Below are positions 34,687-43,660 of a DNA stretch of 64,000 bases, in pieces; positions within the stretch are counted from its first letter, which is position 1; every line of letters starts with the position of its first letter. The stretch comes from Burkholderia pseudomultivorans (GTDB lineage Bacteria; Pseudomonadota; Gammaproteobacteria; Burkholderiales; Burkholderiaceae). Below the pieces are notes generated by a model, which made no database searches, had not been told where the DNA came from, and worked only from the letters and a program-made list of their open reading frames with translations. Both the position numbers and the translations under genes were made by a program. The stretch covers positions 1-64,000 of the forward strand of contig NZ_CABVPP010000029.1 of assembly GCF_902499075.1 (NCBI RefSeq), read 5' to 3'.

Positions 34687-36219
34687 TCATTCCCCCGTTT
34701 GCCGGGTTGCAGGGGCGCCCGCGGCGACGGCCGGCGAGCGCGCGTGAAGGATGTCGGCGCGGTGACGGCCGACGGAGATCCAGAAGGTCGCGGCGAGCGC
34801 GGCGATCGTGACGGCCAGCGCGAGATAGCGCACCCAGCGCGGCGAGCGGCCGCCCGGATGGACGTGGGTTTCCTCGATCTCGCGCTGGCGGTTGATCGAC
34901 AGCTCGTAGAACACGATCGTCGCGACGACGAAGATCAGCGACCAGCGCGTCTGCTGGCCGTCGGAGCCGACCATCGCCCACAGCGCGTAGACCGCGCCCA
35001 TCAGGCCGACGATCGTATAGAACGTGAACTGGTGCGAAGGCATCTTGCCGTAGCCGAGCACCTTGATCGCGATGCACGAATAGATGTACGGCAGCAGCGT
35101 CATGATCACGGCGATCGACGCGATCTTGCCGAACTGCTCGCTGGCGCTCGGCGACATCGTCGCGAGCACCTGCACCGACATGATCGCCGCGACGATCGCG
35201 AGGCCGGCCGACGGCACGTTCTTCGCGTTCACGCGCGCGAACACGCTGGCGAACAGGCCGTCGTCGGCGGCGGCCTTCGCGGTCTGGCCGACCAGCAGCG
35301 TCCAGCCCGCGAGCGAGCCGAGGCAGCCGAGCGCCGCGCACAGCGCGACCGCGTTCGCGGCGGTGTCGCCGAGCGCGAGGCGCGCGGCATCGGCGAACGG
35401 CGCGCTCGACGCGAGCAGCGCCTTGTTCGGGATCATCCCCATGATCACGGTCGAGCTGAGCACGTAGCAGACCGCCGCGAGCACGACGCCGCCGACGGTC
35501 GCGATCGGCACGTTGCGCGACGGGTTCTCGACGACGCCGGCCGACACCGACGCGCTCTCGACGCCTATGAACGCCCACAGCGTGAAGTTCAGCGTCGCGC
35601 CGATCGCGCTGAAGCCGTTGGTGCCCGACACGTTCCAGCCGGCGAGGTACACGTCCTTGCTGAACCAGAACCAGCCGAACACGGCCATCCCGAGGATCGG
35701 CACCAGCGCGAAGATCGTCGTGACCGACTGCACGCGGCCGACGACGTTCGGCCCGAGGATGTTCGCGTACGTGAACAGCCAGATCACGAAGATCTGCGCG
35801 AGCGCGAACACGAGCGGATCGCGCAGCACCGGGAAGAAGTGCGTCAGGTAGCCGAGGCCCGCGACCGCGAGGCCGACGTTGCCGAGCACGTTCGCGAGCC
35901 AGTAGATCAGGTTGGTCTGGTAGCCCATGTACGGGCCGAACGCCTTGCGCGCATACGCGTACGGGCCGCCTGCGGCCGGGTCGATCGCGGCGAGCTTCGC
36001 GAACACCAGCGCGAGCGACACCGCGCCGACGACGGTGATCAGCCAGCCGAAGATCGCGATGCCGCCGGTGGCGGCGAGGTTCGCGGGCAGCATGAACACG
36101 CCGGAACCCATCATGTTGCCGGCGACCATCAGCGTCGCGGGAACGACGCCGATCTTCGGCGCGGACGCGGCGGCGGACGACGTGGAGGATTTTGAAGAGG
36201 ACGAGCTGGCATCTGACAT
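34687..36219 (-). CDS. APC-family amino acid/amine antiporter (AdiC/PotE/CadB-like)
   Basis: Inner-membrane antiporter of 510 residues with about twelve spans. The start reads PKIGVVPATLMVAGNMMGSG, the unwound first helix (GSG) of APC transporters. It also has YWLANVLGNVGLAVAGLGYL and the conserved FIGVESASVSAGVVENPSRN. The N-terminal 20 residues are a serine/alanine-rich cytoplasmic tail. It should exchange an amino acid for the amine made by the decarboxylase whose gene follows after 3 bp. Together they would raise cytoplasmic pH. Confidence 0.9.
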   Translation of the reverse strand: MSDASSSSSKSSTSSAAASAPKIGVVPATLMVAGNMMGSGVFMLPANLAATGGIAIFGWLITVVGAVSLALVFAKLAAIDPAAGGPYAYARKAFGPYMGYQTNLIYWLANVLGNVGLAVAGLGYLTHFFPVLRDPLVFALAQIFVIWLFTYANILGPNVVGRVQSVTTIFALVPILGMAVFGWFWFSKDVYLAGWNVSGTNGFSAIGATLNFTLWAFIGVESASVSAGVVENPSRNVPIATVGGVVLAAVCYVLSSTVIMGMIPNKALLASSAPFADAARLALGDTAANAVALCAALGCLGSLAGWTLLVGQTAKAAADDGLFASVFARVNAKNVPSAGLAIVAAIMSVQVLATMSPSASEQFGKIASIAVIMTLLPYIYSCIAIKVLGYGKMPSHQFTFYTIVGLMGAVYALWAMVGSDGQQTRWSLIFVVATIVFYELSINRQREIEETHVHPGGRSPRWVRYLALAVTIAALAATFWISVGRHRADILHARSPAVAAGAPATRQTGE

Positions 36220-36685
36220 GCAAGGCTCCTTGAAAAGACGTGATGCGGTTGAGGTGGCGAGGCCCGGCGCCGGATCGACGATTCCGGCGCGGATCGTCGT
36301 TTTATTGAACGTTCGGATGTTATCTCTTAATTACGGGGAGTCAGGGTAAACGCTGGTCATTAATCGATGGAATATTGATAAATGTCATTTCCGGGGTAAA
36401 TCGGTCGGTCGCTGACGCGCATGACACGGGCGTTCTGGCGATATTGGCGGGATTTCAGGTTGGCGCGGGATATCGGCGGTGGCGCGTGAAACGCATTGCG
36501 GTTAAAACGCTTTCGATAATCGTTTTTTGCCGAACCGGTTAATTCATTTCATGAAAAAGCGACGCCGTAATCGTCGTTCCGATCTGTCGGGTATTGACCG
36601 GGCCGAACCGTGCGGAAACGGGCGCCGGCAGCAAAGCATCGGCGTATCATCTGGGTTTTCGTCAGCCCGATCCAGGCACCCCACC
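36220..36685. promoter_or_regulatory. A/T-rich divergent region before the antiporter and the peptidase
   Basis: 466 bp without a gene between divergent transcription units. The middle (about 36300-36550) is much richer in A/T than the neighbours, with runs such as TTTTATTGAAC and GGAATATTGATAAATG. It must contain both promoters. No clear palindromic operator was found by eye. The A/T content would suit a nucleoid-protein silenced promoter, which is inference. Confidence 0.4.
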
Positions 36686-38140
36686 ATGACCTCCGTCGAC
36701 ACTACCCCCGTCCTCGACCATGACAAGCTCGTTACCTTCGTCGAGCGCAAGTGGAACGATGAAATCCTCCACGCACTGACCGACTACATCGCGATTCCCG
36801 CGAAGAGCCCCGCATTCGACCCCGACTGGGCGAAGCGCGGCTATCTCGAACGCGTCGTCACCGATGCCGCGCAGTGGGCCGAACGCCAGCCCGTGAAGGG
36901 GCTGAAGCTCGAGATCGTGCGCCTGCCGGGCCGCACGCCGGTGATCTTCTTCGAGACGCCTGCGACGCGTTCGGGCAGCACCGACACGATCCTGCTGTAC
37001 GGCCACCTCGACAAGCAGCCCGAATTCGACGGCTGGCGCGCGGATCTCGGCCCGTGGACGCCGAAGTTCGAGAACGGCAAGCTGTACGGCCGCGGCGGCG
37101 CGGACGACGGCTATGCGATCTACGCGAGCCTCGCCGCGCTCGGCGCGCTCGACGAGCAGGGCGTCGAGCGGCCGCGCTGCGTCGGCCTGATCGAGACCTG
37201 CGAGGAATCGGGCAGCTACGACCTGCTGCCGTACGTCGACGCGCTGCGCGACCGGCTCGGCCAGGTGTCGCTCGTCGTGTGCCTCGATTCGGGCGCCGGC
37301 AACTACGACCAGATGTGGCTGACGACGTCGCTGCGCGGGCTCGTGTCCGGCGACCTGCAGGTCGAGGTGCTCGAAGAGGGCGTCCATTCGGGCGTGTACG
37401 GCGGCATCGCGCCGTCGAGCTTCCGCGTGATGCGCCAGTTGTTCGAGCGGCTCGAGGATGCAAGGAACGGCAACCTGCTGCCGGCCGCGTTTCACTGCGA
37501 GATTCCCGACAGCCGCGTGCGCGAGGCCGACGCGGCCGCCGAGATCCTCGGCGATACGGTATGGAAGGGCCTGCCGTGGGCATGCGGCGCGGACGGCAAG
37601 CCGGTGCTGCCGACCACGACCGATCCGCGCGAGGCGCTGCTGAACTCGACGTGGCGGCCGTCGCTGTCGGTGACGGGCGCGGCCGGCATGCCGGCGCTCG
37701 CCGACGCGGGCAACGTGCTGCGTCCGCGCACCGCGTTCAAGCTGTCGCTGCGCCTGCCGCCGCTCGTCGACGCCGCGCAGGCCGTGCAGCAGCTGAAGGA
37801 ACTGCTCGAACTCGATCCGCCGTACAACGCGAAGGTCACGTTCAAGCCCGACGCGGGCGCCGCGACCGGCTGGAGCGCGCCCGATCTCGCGCCGTGGCTC
37901 GCGTCGTCGCTCGATGCGGCGTCGCGTCGCCATTTCGGCGCGGACTGCGCGTACATGGGCCTCGGCGGCACGATCCCGCTGATGAACGTGCTGCAGGAAG
38001 GGTTCCCGGCCGCGCAGTTCATGGTGTGCGGCGTGCTCGGGCCGAAGTCGAACGCGCATGGCCCGAACGAGTTCCTGCACGTGCCTTACGCGAAGAAACT
38101 GACCGCGGCGGTCGCGGACGTGATCGCGTCCGCACGCTGA
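36686..38140 (+). CDS. M20-family metallopeptidase
   Basis: A 484-residue di-zinc peptidase of the M20 family. Visible metal-site motifs are ILLYGHLDKQPEFDGW (His, then the assisting Asp), GRGGADDGYAIYASL (bridging Asp), LIETCEESGSYD (catalytic base and ligand Glu pair) and CLDSGAGNYD. A lid/dimerisation domain lies at about 215-390. The start at 36686 gives MTSVDTTPVLDHDKLVTFVE, the normal length for the DapE/carnosinase-like branch. It cleaves dipeptides or N-acyl amino acids in the cytoplasm. A strong hairpin follows the stop. Confidence 0.9.
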   Translation: MTSVDTTPVLDHDKLVTFVERKWNDEILHALTDYIAIPAKSPAFDPDWAKRGYLERVVTDAAQWAERQPVKGLKLEIVRLPGRTPVIFFETPATRSGSTDTILLYGHLDKQPEFDGWRADLGPWTPKFENGKLYGRGGADDGYAIYASLAALGALDEQGVERPRCVGLIETCEESGSYDLLPYVDALRDRLGQVSLVVCLDSGAGNYDQMWLTTSLRGLVSGDLQVEVLEEGVHSGVYGGIAPSSFRVMRQLFERLEDARNGNLLPAAFHCEIPDSRVREADAAAEILGDTVWKGLPWACGADGKPVLPTTTDPREALLNSTWRPSLSVTGAAGMPALADAGNVLRPRTAFKLSLRLPPLVDAAQAVQQLKELLELDPPYNAKVTFKPDAGAATGWSAPDLAPWLASSLDAASRRHFGADCAYMGLGGTIPLMNVLQEGFPAAQFMVCGVLGPKSNAHGPNEFLHVPYAKKLTAAVADVIASAR

Positions 38141-38144
38141 CGCC

Positions 38145-38172
38145 GCGGCGGCCCGCTCGCCCGGGCCGCCGC
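38145..38172 (+). terminator. Terminator-like hairpin after the M20 peptidase
   Basis: A perfect 11-bp stem, GCGGCGGCCCG with CGGGCCGCCGC, closes a 6-base loop four bases after the stop codon. No U tract follows. It separates the peptidase from the dehydrogenase gene 41 bp later. Confidence 0.55.
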
Positions 38173-38213
38173 CCATCCGCTTCGATCCGCTTCGACCTGG
38201 AGGAGACCTGCCG

Positions 38214-39323
38214 ATGACCGCGCCGACGACACCCGATACCGAGCCGCTGCGCATGCGCGCCGAACCGCTGCATGCCTTCGTCGCCGCGCTGTGGGAACGG
38301 GCCGGCAGCAGTGCGCGCGAGGCGCGGCTCGTCGCCGATCATCTGGTCGGCGCGAATCTCGCGGGACACGATTCGCACGGCATCGGGATGATCCCGAACT
38401 ACGTCGCGTCGTGGCGCGAAGGGCAACTGCAGTTGAACGGGCATGCGTCGATCGTGCGCGACGGCGGCGCGGTGCTGACGATCGACGGCGGGCGCGGCTT
38501 CGGCCAGGTGATCGCGTTCGAGGCGATGGTCGAAGGGATCGAGCGCGCGCGGCGGATGGGCATCTGCGCGATCGGCCTGCGCGACGTGCATCACCTCGGC
38601 CGCATCGGGCACTGGGCCGAGCAGTGCGCACGCGCGGGGCTCGTGTCGTTTCATTTCGTCAACGTGCCGGGCGACCTGCTGGTCGCGCCGCTGCACGGCA
38701 CCGATCCGCGGTTCGGCACCAATCCGTTTTGCGCGGCATACCCGCGTGCGGGTCAGCCGCCGCTGCTGCTCGATTTCGCAACGAGTGCGATCGCGTACGG
38801 CAAGACGCGCGTCGCGTATAACCAGGGCCGGCGCGTGCCGGCCGGCGCGTTGATCGACCATCGCGGCCAGCCGACCGACGATCCGGCCGTGATGCACGAG
38901 AAGCCGTTCGGCGCGCTGCTGCCGTTCGGGCTGCACAAGGGTTACGCGCTCGCGGCGATGTGCGAGATCTTCGGCGGCGCGCTCGTCGGCGGGCATACGA
39001 CGTATGGCGATACGCTGCAGAAGACGAGTGCGATCGTCAACGGAATGCTGTCGGTGCTGATCGATCCGAACGCGTTCGATGCGGCCGATGCGCAGCGCGA
39101 AGCCGATGCGTTCGTCGCGTGGGCGAAGGCGTCGCCGCAGGCGGGCGACGCGCCGGTGCAGATGCCCGGCGAGCCGGAAGAGGCCAGCCGCGCGGCGCGC
39201 GGCGCGAACGGTATTCCGGTTGACCGTGCGACGTGGCGGCAGATCCGCGACAGCGCGGCGGCCGCCGGCTTCGACGCCGCCGAGCTCGACGCGTGGACGC
39301 AGCGCTGCACGGAGTCCGCATGA
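38214..39323 (+). CDS. Ldh-family (malate/L-lactate/sulfolactate) dehydrogenase
   Basis: A 369-residue NAD(P)-dependent oxidoreductase of the Ldh_2 fold, unrelated to classical lactate dehydrogenase. Family motifs are LVGANLAGHDSHGIGMIPNY, FGTNPFCAAYPRAG, LLDFATSAIAYGKTRVA and LLPFGLHKGYALAAMCEIFG. Members reduce 2-oxo acids such as pyruvate, oxaloacetate, 2,3-diketogulonate or sulfopyruvate. The gene overlaps the TfoX-N gene by 4 bp, so they are co-translated. GGAGGAG precedes the ATG. Confidence 0.9.
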   Translation: MTAPTTPDTEPLRMRAEPLHAFVAALWERAGSSAREARLVADHLVGANLAGHDSHGIGMIPNYVASWREGQLQLNGHASIVRDGGAVLTIDGGRGFGQVIAFEAMVEGIERARRMGICAIGLRDVHHLGRIGHWAEQCARAGLVSFHFVNVPGDLLVAPLHGTDPRFGTNPFCAAYPRAGQPPLLLDFATSAIAYGKTRVAYNQGRRVPAGALIDHRGQPTDDPAVMHEKPFGALLPFGLHKGYALAAMCEIFGGALVGGHTTYGDTLQKTSAIVNGMLSVLIDPNAFDAADAQREADAFVAWAKASPQAGDAPVQMPGEPEEASRAARGANGIPVDRATWRQIRDSAAAAGFDAAELDAWTQRCTESA

Positions 39324-39775
39324 GCTGGCAAGCGGAGAAGGCGCACGGCGAGGAGATCGCGTATCGGCTCGCGCCGCTCGGCAAGGTCGAGGTCGCGCGG
39401 TTCTTCAGCGGTGCGGCGATGCGGCTCGACGGCGTGATGTTCGGCTTCATGTCGCGCGGGTCGCTGTTCCTGCGCGTCGACGACGTGAACCGGCCGGCGT
39501 TCGTGGCGGCCGGAATGGGACCGTTCTCGTACGAGCGGCCGACGCGGACCGTCGCGCTCGAGGGCTACTACGAAACGCCGGCCGACGTGCTCGAGGATGC
39601 GGGCGCGCTGTTCGACTGGTGTCGCGGCGCCTATCGCGCGGCGCTGCTGGCCGGAATGCCGAAGCGCAAGGCGAAGGCGGTGGTGAAGCCGGCGTCGAAA
39701 CCGGCGTCGAAGCGGACAGCGAAACCGGTTGCAAAACCGGCAGCGAAATCGCCGTCGAAGCGCAACAAGATTTAG
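39320..39775 (+). CDS. TfoX N-terminal domain protein with basic tail
   Basis: A 151-residue protein. Residues 1-105 form a TfoX-N domain (KVEVARFFSGAAMRLDGVMF, then SLFLRVDDVNRPAF). The tail from about 110 is a Lys/Ala/Pro repeat (KPASKPASKRTAKPVAKPAA) like a histone H1 C-terminus, which would bind DNA non-specifically. The TfoX C-terminal domain is missing. It is co-translated with the upstream dehydrogenase. Its role is unknown; a competence function is not supported by context. Confidence 0.8.
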   Translation: MSWQAEKAHGEEIAYRLAPLGKVEVARFFSGAAMRLDGVMFGFMSRGSLFLRVDDVNRPAFVAAGMGPFSYERPTRTVALEGYYETPADVLEDAGALFDWCRGAYRAALLAGMPKRKAKAVVKPASKPASKRTAKPVAKPAAKSPSKRNKI

Positions 39776-40052
39776 CGCCGCGCGCGTGAAGCGAAGGCTG
39801 CGCGAGTTCCGTTCCATCGCTATTTCCGGTATACGAACCGCCGACGTTTCGGAGGACGCATCACAATCACGGTTCGCCGCGGCGCACGACCGGGATGCGC
39901 GGGCTTCACAATGACGTCCCCCGCGTTTATGATCGGCGCGGTCGCGTCCGTGCCCGGCGCGATCGCGCCGGCGGCGTCGCCGGCACCGCGAACGGCGCGC
40001 AGAATGCCGCGCGGGCTGCATTCCCCACCTTAATTCCAGACGGAGACAGCCG

Positions 40053-40631
40053 ATGCTCGTCCTGATTCTCGGTTTAGCGATCTTTCTCGGTGTGCACTCG
40101 GTCCGGATCGTCGCGGACGACTGGCGGTCCGCGACGATCGCGCGGATCGGCGAGAAGGGCTGGAAGGCCGGCTATTCGATCGCATCGATCATCGGGTTCG
40201 TGCTGATCGTGCGCGGCTACGGGATCGCGCGCGAGAACGCGACGCTGCTGTGGGTGTCGCCGGTCGGCGTGCGCCACCTGACGGGCATGCTGACCGCGAT
40301 CGCCTTCGTGCTGATCGCCGCGTCCTACGTGCCGCGCAACCGCATCAAGACGCTCGTCGGCCACCCGATGGTGGCCGGCGTGATGGTCTGGGCGATCGCG
40401 CACCTGCTCGCGAACGGTACGCTGCATGCGGTCGTGCTGTTCGGCGCGTTCTTCGTATGGTCGCTCGTCGATTTCATCGTGTCGCGTGCGCGCGATCGGC
40501 GTGACGGCGTCCGCTATCCGGCCGGCGGACTGCGCGGCGACGTCGTCGCGGTCGTCGGCGGAGTCGTCGTGTGGGCCGTGTTCGCGCTGTTCCTGCACGG
40601 CTGGTTGATCGGCGTGCGGCCGTTCGGTTGA
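40053..40631 (+). CDS. NnrU-family membrane protein
   Basis: A 192-residue inner-membrane protein with about five to six spans. It opens LVLILGLAIFLGVHSVRIVA, with the conserved histidine of NnrU, and carries LTGMLTAIAFVLIAASYVPR and HPMVAGVMVWAIAHLLANG. NnrU proteins are linked to denitrification in some bacteria and are related to isoprenoid enzymes. No denitrification genes are nearby. The 277 bp before it, after the TfoX-N gene, hold no recognisable gene. Confidence 0.88.
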   Translation: MLVLILGLAIFLGVHSVRIVADDWRSATIARIGEKGWKAGYSIASIIGFVLIVRGYGIARENATLLWVSPVGVRHLTGMLTAIAFVLIAASYVPRNRIKTLVGHPMVAGVMVWAIAHLLANGTLHAVVLFGAFFVWSLVDFIVSRARDRRDGVRYPAGGLRGDVVAVVGGVVVWAVFALFLHGWLIGVRPFG

Positions 40632-40659
40632 GCGGACGGCCGACGGGCGAACGGCTGGC

Positions 40660-40680
40660 GACGGCGCACCGCCCGCCGTC
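40660..40680. terminator. Hairpin between convergent genes
   Basis: A 7-bp stem, GACGGCG with CGCCGTC, with a 7-base loop lies exactly between the stops of the NnrU-family and permease genes. It is well placed as a shared terminator. Confidence 0.4.
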
Positions 40681-40682
40681 TA

Positions 40683-42062
40683 TCAGCGCGGATTCGCGCC
40701 GGACGTCTCGCCGAGCGATGCCGGTTTGCGGCGCAGGAAATACGACGCGACGATCGCAAGCGCCGTCAGTACGGTGAACCAGAACTGGAACTGCGAATCC
40801 GGATTGAACGCCTGCGAAGCCAGCACCGCGACCAGCGCCAGCAGCGCGATCCAGTTCGACACCGGATAGAACCAGGCGCGGAATGCCGACGGATCGTGCG
40901 GAACGTGCTTCGTCTGCCGGCGCATCGCGAAGTGCGCGACGATGATGAAGATCCACACGATCATCACGAATGCGCCGCTGCTTTTCGCGAGCATCAGGAA
41001 CAGGTCGCCGCCGCTGACGAAGTGAACGCCGAGGATCGACACGCAGATCGCGAGGCACAGCGCCAGCGCGTTGATCGGTACGCCTTTCGCGTTGGTGCGG
41101 CCGAACAGTGCGGGCGCATGGCCGCGCTGGCTCAGCGAGAACAGCATGCGCGAGTTCGAGAACAGGAACGAGTTCATCACCGACATGAACGACACGAACA
41201 GCACGATCTTCATCGCGACCGCCGCGCCGCTGAAGCCGGCCATGCTGAACAGCGACACGTAGGGCGATTTCAGGTTGGCCTTGTCGGTCCACGGCATGCA
41301 TAGAATCAGGATCGACACCGAGCCGACGTAGAACACCATCACGCGCACGATCACGCTCTTGATCGCCTTGATCACGTTCTTTGCCGGGTTCTCCGATTCG
41401 CCGGCCGCGACGGCCGCGATCTCGCTGCCGCCCAGCGAGAAGATCACGACCATGATCCCGGCGAGCACCGGCGTGACGCCGTTCGGCATGAAGCCGCCGT
41501 GGTTCGTCAGGTTCACGAGGCCCGGTGCGGGAATGCGCGGCTGGAAGCCGAGCAGGATCGATACGCCGAGCGCCATGAACACGACGATCGTCGCAACCTT
41601 CGCGAACGACAGCCAGTATTCCGCCTCGCCGAACGAACGGACCGAGTATGCGTTGCTCGCGATCAGCGTGACGAGCATGAACAGCGCGCCGCCCCAGATC
41701 GGCAGCCACGGCAGGAAGTCGTGGAGGATTGCGCCGAGCAGGATCGCTTCCACCGTGATCGTCATCATCGACTTGAACCAGTACAGCCAGCCGACCGCAT
41801 AGCCGGCCCATTCGCCGAGATACGCGCTCGCATAGGTGGAGAACGAACCGCTGTCGGGGTTGCGCGACGCCATTTCGCCGAGCATGAACATCACCAGCGT
41901 CACGATGATGCCGCCGAACAGATAGGACAGGATCGCCGCGGGGCCGGCCGTCGCGATGAGCGAGCCGGAGCCGACGAACAGGCCTGCGCCGATCACGCCG
42001 CCCAGCGCGATCATCGTGATGTGCCGTTGCTTGAGGCTTTGCCTCAATGAGTTTTCCTGCAT
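40683..42062 (-). CDS. gabP: Amino acid permease, GabP-like (APC family)
   Basis: Inner-membrane amino acid:proton symporter of 459 residues with twelve predicted spans. It begins LRQSLKQRHITMIALGGVIG, then AGLFVGSGSLIATAGPAAIL, the usual opening of the GabP/CycA/AnsP subfamily. It also has VFSLGGSEIAAVAAGESENP and SSGAFVMIVWIFIIVAHFAM. The start at 42062 has AGGCAGGAG upstream and excludes a basic 52-codon extension. GABA is the best guess for the substrate, though other neutral amino acids are possible. No gabD or gabT lies beside it. Confidence 0.87.
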   Translation of the reverse strand: MQENSLRQSLKQRHITMIALGGVIGAGLFVGSGSLIATAGPAAILSYLFGGIIVTLVMFMLGEMASRNPDSGSFSTYASAYLGEWAGYAVGWLYWFKSMMTITVEAILLGAILHDFLPWLPIWGGALFMLVTLIASNAYSVRSFGEAEYWLSFAKVATIVVFMALGVSILLGFQPRIPAPGLVNLTNHGGFMPNGVTPVLAGIMVVIFSLGGSEIAAVAAGESENPAKNVIKAIKSVIVRVMVFYVGSVSILILCMPWTDKANLKSPYVSLFSMAGFSGAAVAMKIVLFVSFMSVMNSFLFSNSRMLFSLSQRGHAPALFGRTNAKGVPINALALCLAICVSILGVHFVSGGDLFLMLAKSSGAFVMIVWIFIIVAHFAMRRQTKHVPHDPSAFRAWFYPVSNWIALLALVAVLASQAFNPDSQFQFWFTVLTALAIVASYFLRRKPASLGETSGANPR

Positions 42063-42338
42063 CTCCTGCCTCTGATTATTGTCGGTTGGAAAGGGATCGG
42101 GCGGGCGCGATGGCGGATCTTTCGCCGTCGCGGCGGGGCGCCGATGTCGGGGTGCGTGTGGTGCAGCGAACGCGGCCGGCGCCGGCCGGGCTTCGTCGAT
42201 CCTTGCCGCGTGGGCCACGACGAAAGCCGCCCCGCATTGTGCGGTGCACGGGCGGGCGGCGGCAAACGAGATATCCGAAAGACGTCTTGCGGTTTGCTCA
42301 TCAATTGCCGGCGTGTCGCGGCCGGCCGCGCGCGTGCG

Positions 42339-43076
42339 TCAGATCGGCCTGACGAACAGCCCGACGGTCAGCGCGACGCCGATGCAGACGATGCCGATCC
42401 GCAGCACGCGTTCGTTGACGCGATGCAGCGCCCATGTGCCGAGCAGGCCGCCCGCGATCGCGCCGCCGCCGAGCGCGAGCGCCGCGCCCCAGTGCAGATG
42501 CGGCGACGTGACGAACAGCACGACGGCCGACGCATTCATCACGCCCGCCAGCGCGTTTTTCGTCGACATCGCGTGACGCGGCGACAGGCCGGCCATCGTC
42601 AGCGCGGCCATCATCAGGAAGCCGATCCCGCCGCCGAAGTAGCCGCCGTAGATCGCGATCAGGAACTGCGAGATCGCGGCCGGGACGGGGCCGAGATGTG
42701 CGGCGGCGTCGCCCGGCTTGCGAAAGAAGCTGCCCCAGGCGAACACGATCGTCGCGAACAGCACGAGCCACGGCACCAGCCTCGAGAAAATCGACGACGG
42801 GGTTTTCAGCAGCAGCAGGCCGCCGAGCGCGCCGCCGACGACGCTGATCGCGAACAGCGCGCGAAACGACAGCCGGCCTGCGCCTTGCACCATATGGCGG
42901 CTTGCCCAGCCGGTCGTGATCTGCGCCGGGAACAGCGCGACCGTCGACGTGATGTTTGCCGAGAGCGGCGACATGCCGGATACGATCAGCGCGGGCAGCG
43001 TGACGAACGAGCCGCCGCCCGCGAGGGTGTTCTGCAGGCCGGCCCAGAGACCGGCGATGATGACGAGGGCGAGCAT
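42339..43076 (-). CDS. TauE/SafE-family (TSUP) membrane transporter
   Basis: A 245-residue membrane protein of the TSUP family, whose members export sulfite or sulfur-containing organic acids. It opens MLALVIIAGLWAGLQNTLAG, with a glycine-rich GGGSFVTLPALIVSGMSPLS. The second half repeats the pattern (YGGYFGGGIGFLMMAALTMA), as expected for the two-fold family. The start at 43076 matches the family; an ATG at 43139 would add 21 polar residues. Neither has a clear ribosome site. The substrate is unknown. Confidence 0.85.
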   Translation of the reverse strand: MLALVIIAGLWAGLQNTLAGGGSFVTLPALIVSGMSPLSANITSTVALFPAQITTGWASRHMVQGAGRLSFRALFAISVVGGALGGLLLLKTPSSIFSRLVPWLVLFATIVFAWGSFFRKPGDAAAHLGPVPAAISQFLIAIYGGYFGGGIGFLMMAALTMAGLSPRHAMSTKNALAGVMNASAVVLFVTSPHLHWGAALALGGGAIAGGLLGTWALHRVNERVLRIGIVCIGVALTVGLFVRPI

Positions 43077-43660
43077 GGGGGCGAGGGCGGCAAGGTGACT
43101 GGGCTCGCATGCCGGAAGCGGCAGGCGCGACGGACGCATCGCACGATGGTAATGCAGGATCGGCGTCGTGCGGCGCGGCTGCGATCGCGTCGTTTCAGAT
43201 GCTCCGACGTCGGGGATCGGCAGCGGTGGCGGCGTCCTTGGTTCCGTGATGCGCCCGACCTGTCGATGCGCGGTCTTGCGACGTCGCGCGGCCGATGTCA
43301 TTTACGTATGATGCACACGAAATAGACTGTCCGATGAGCGGCGGGGAAAATCGGCAGCCACGCTCGGGAACGCAGTTGCCGTCGATCGGTTCGATTCCGG
43401 CCATGCAATGCCGGCGCCGTCGGGATCGGGCCGCTTTTACGGGGGATACGCATGTGCGCCGGCGGGTGAATGGGCGAACGGGCATCGATCGCGATCATGC
43501 GGCGATGCAGCGTTGGCGCTGCCCCTGCCGTATCGGCGGAGCAAACGAATTTCGCAGTCCGCATCGTGCGGCGGCTGCGCCGTTTGTCGACGACCACCAT
43601 TGCGTGAACGCCTCGCGGCCGTCAGCCGGCCGTCGCGGGCGAGTGCGAGAGAGAAAAATC
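43077..43660. other. Intergenic region without a recognisable gene
   Basis: About 580 bp between the TSUP transporter and the beta-helix protein. The frames open across it are basic and without domain features. It contains the promoter of the beta-helix gene on the forward strand. An A/T-richer patch around 43300-43325 (TCATTTACGTATGATG) is the best promoter candidate. Confidence 0.4.
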
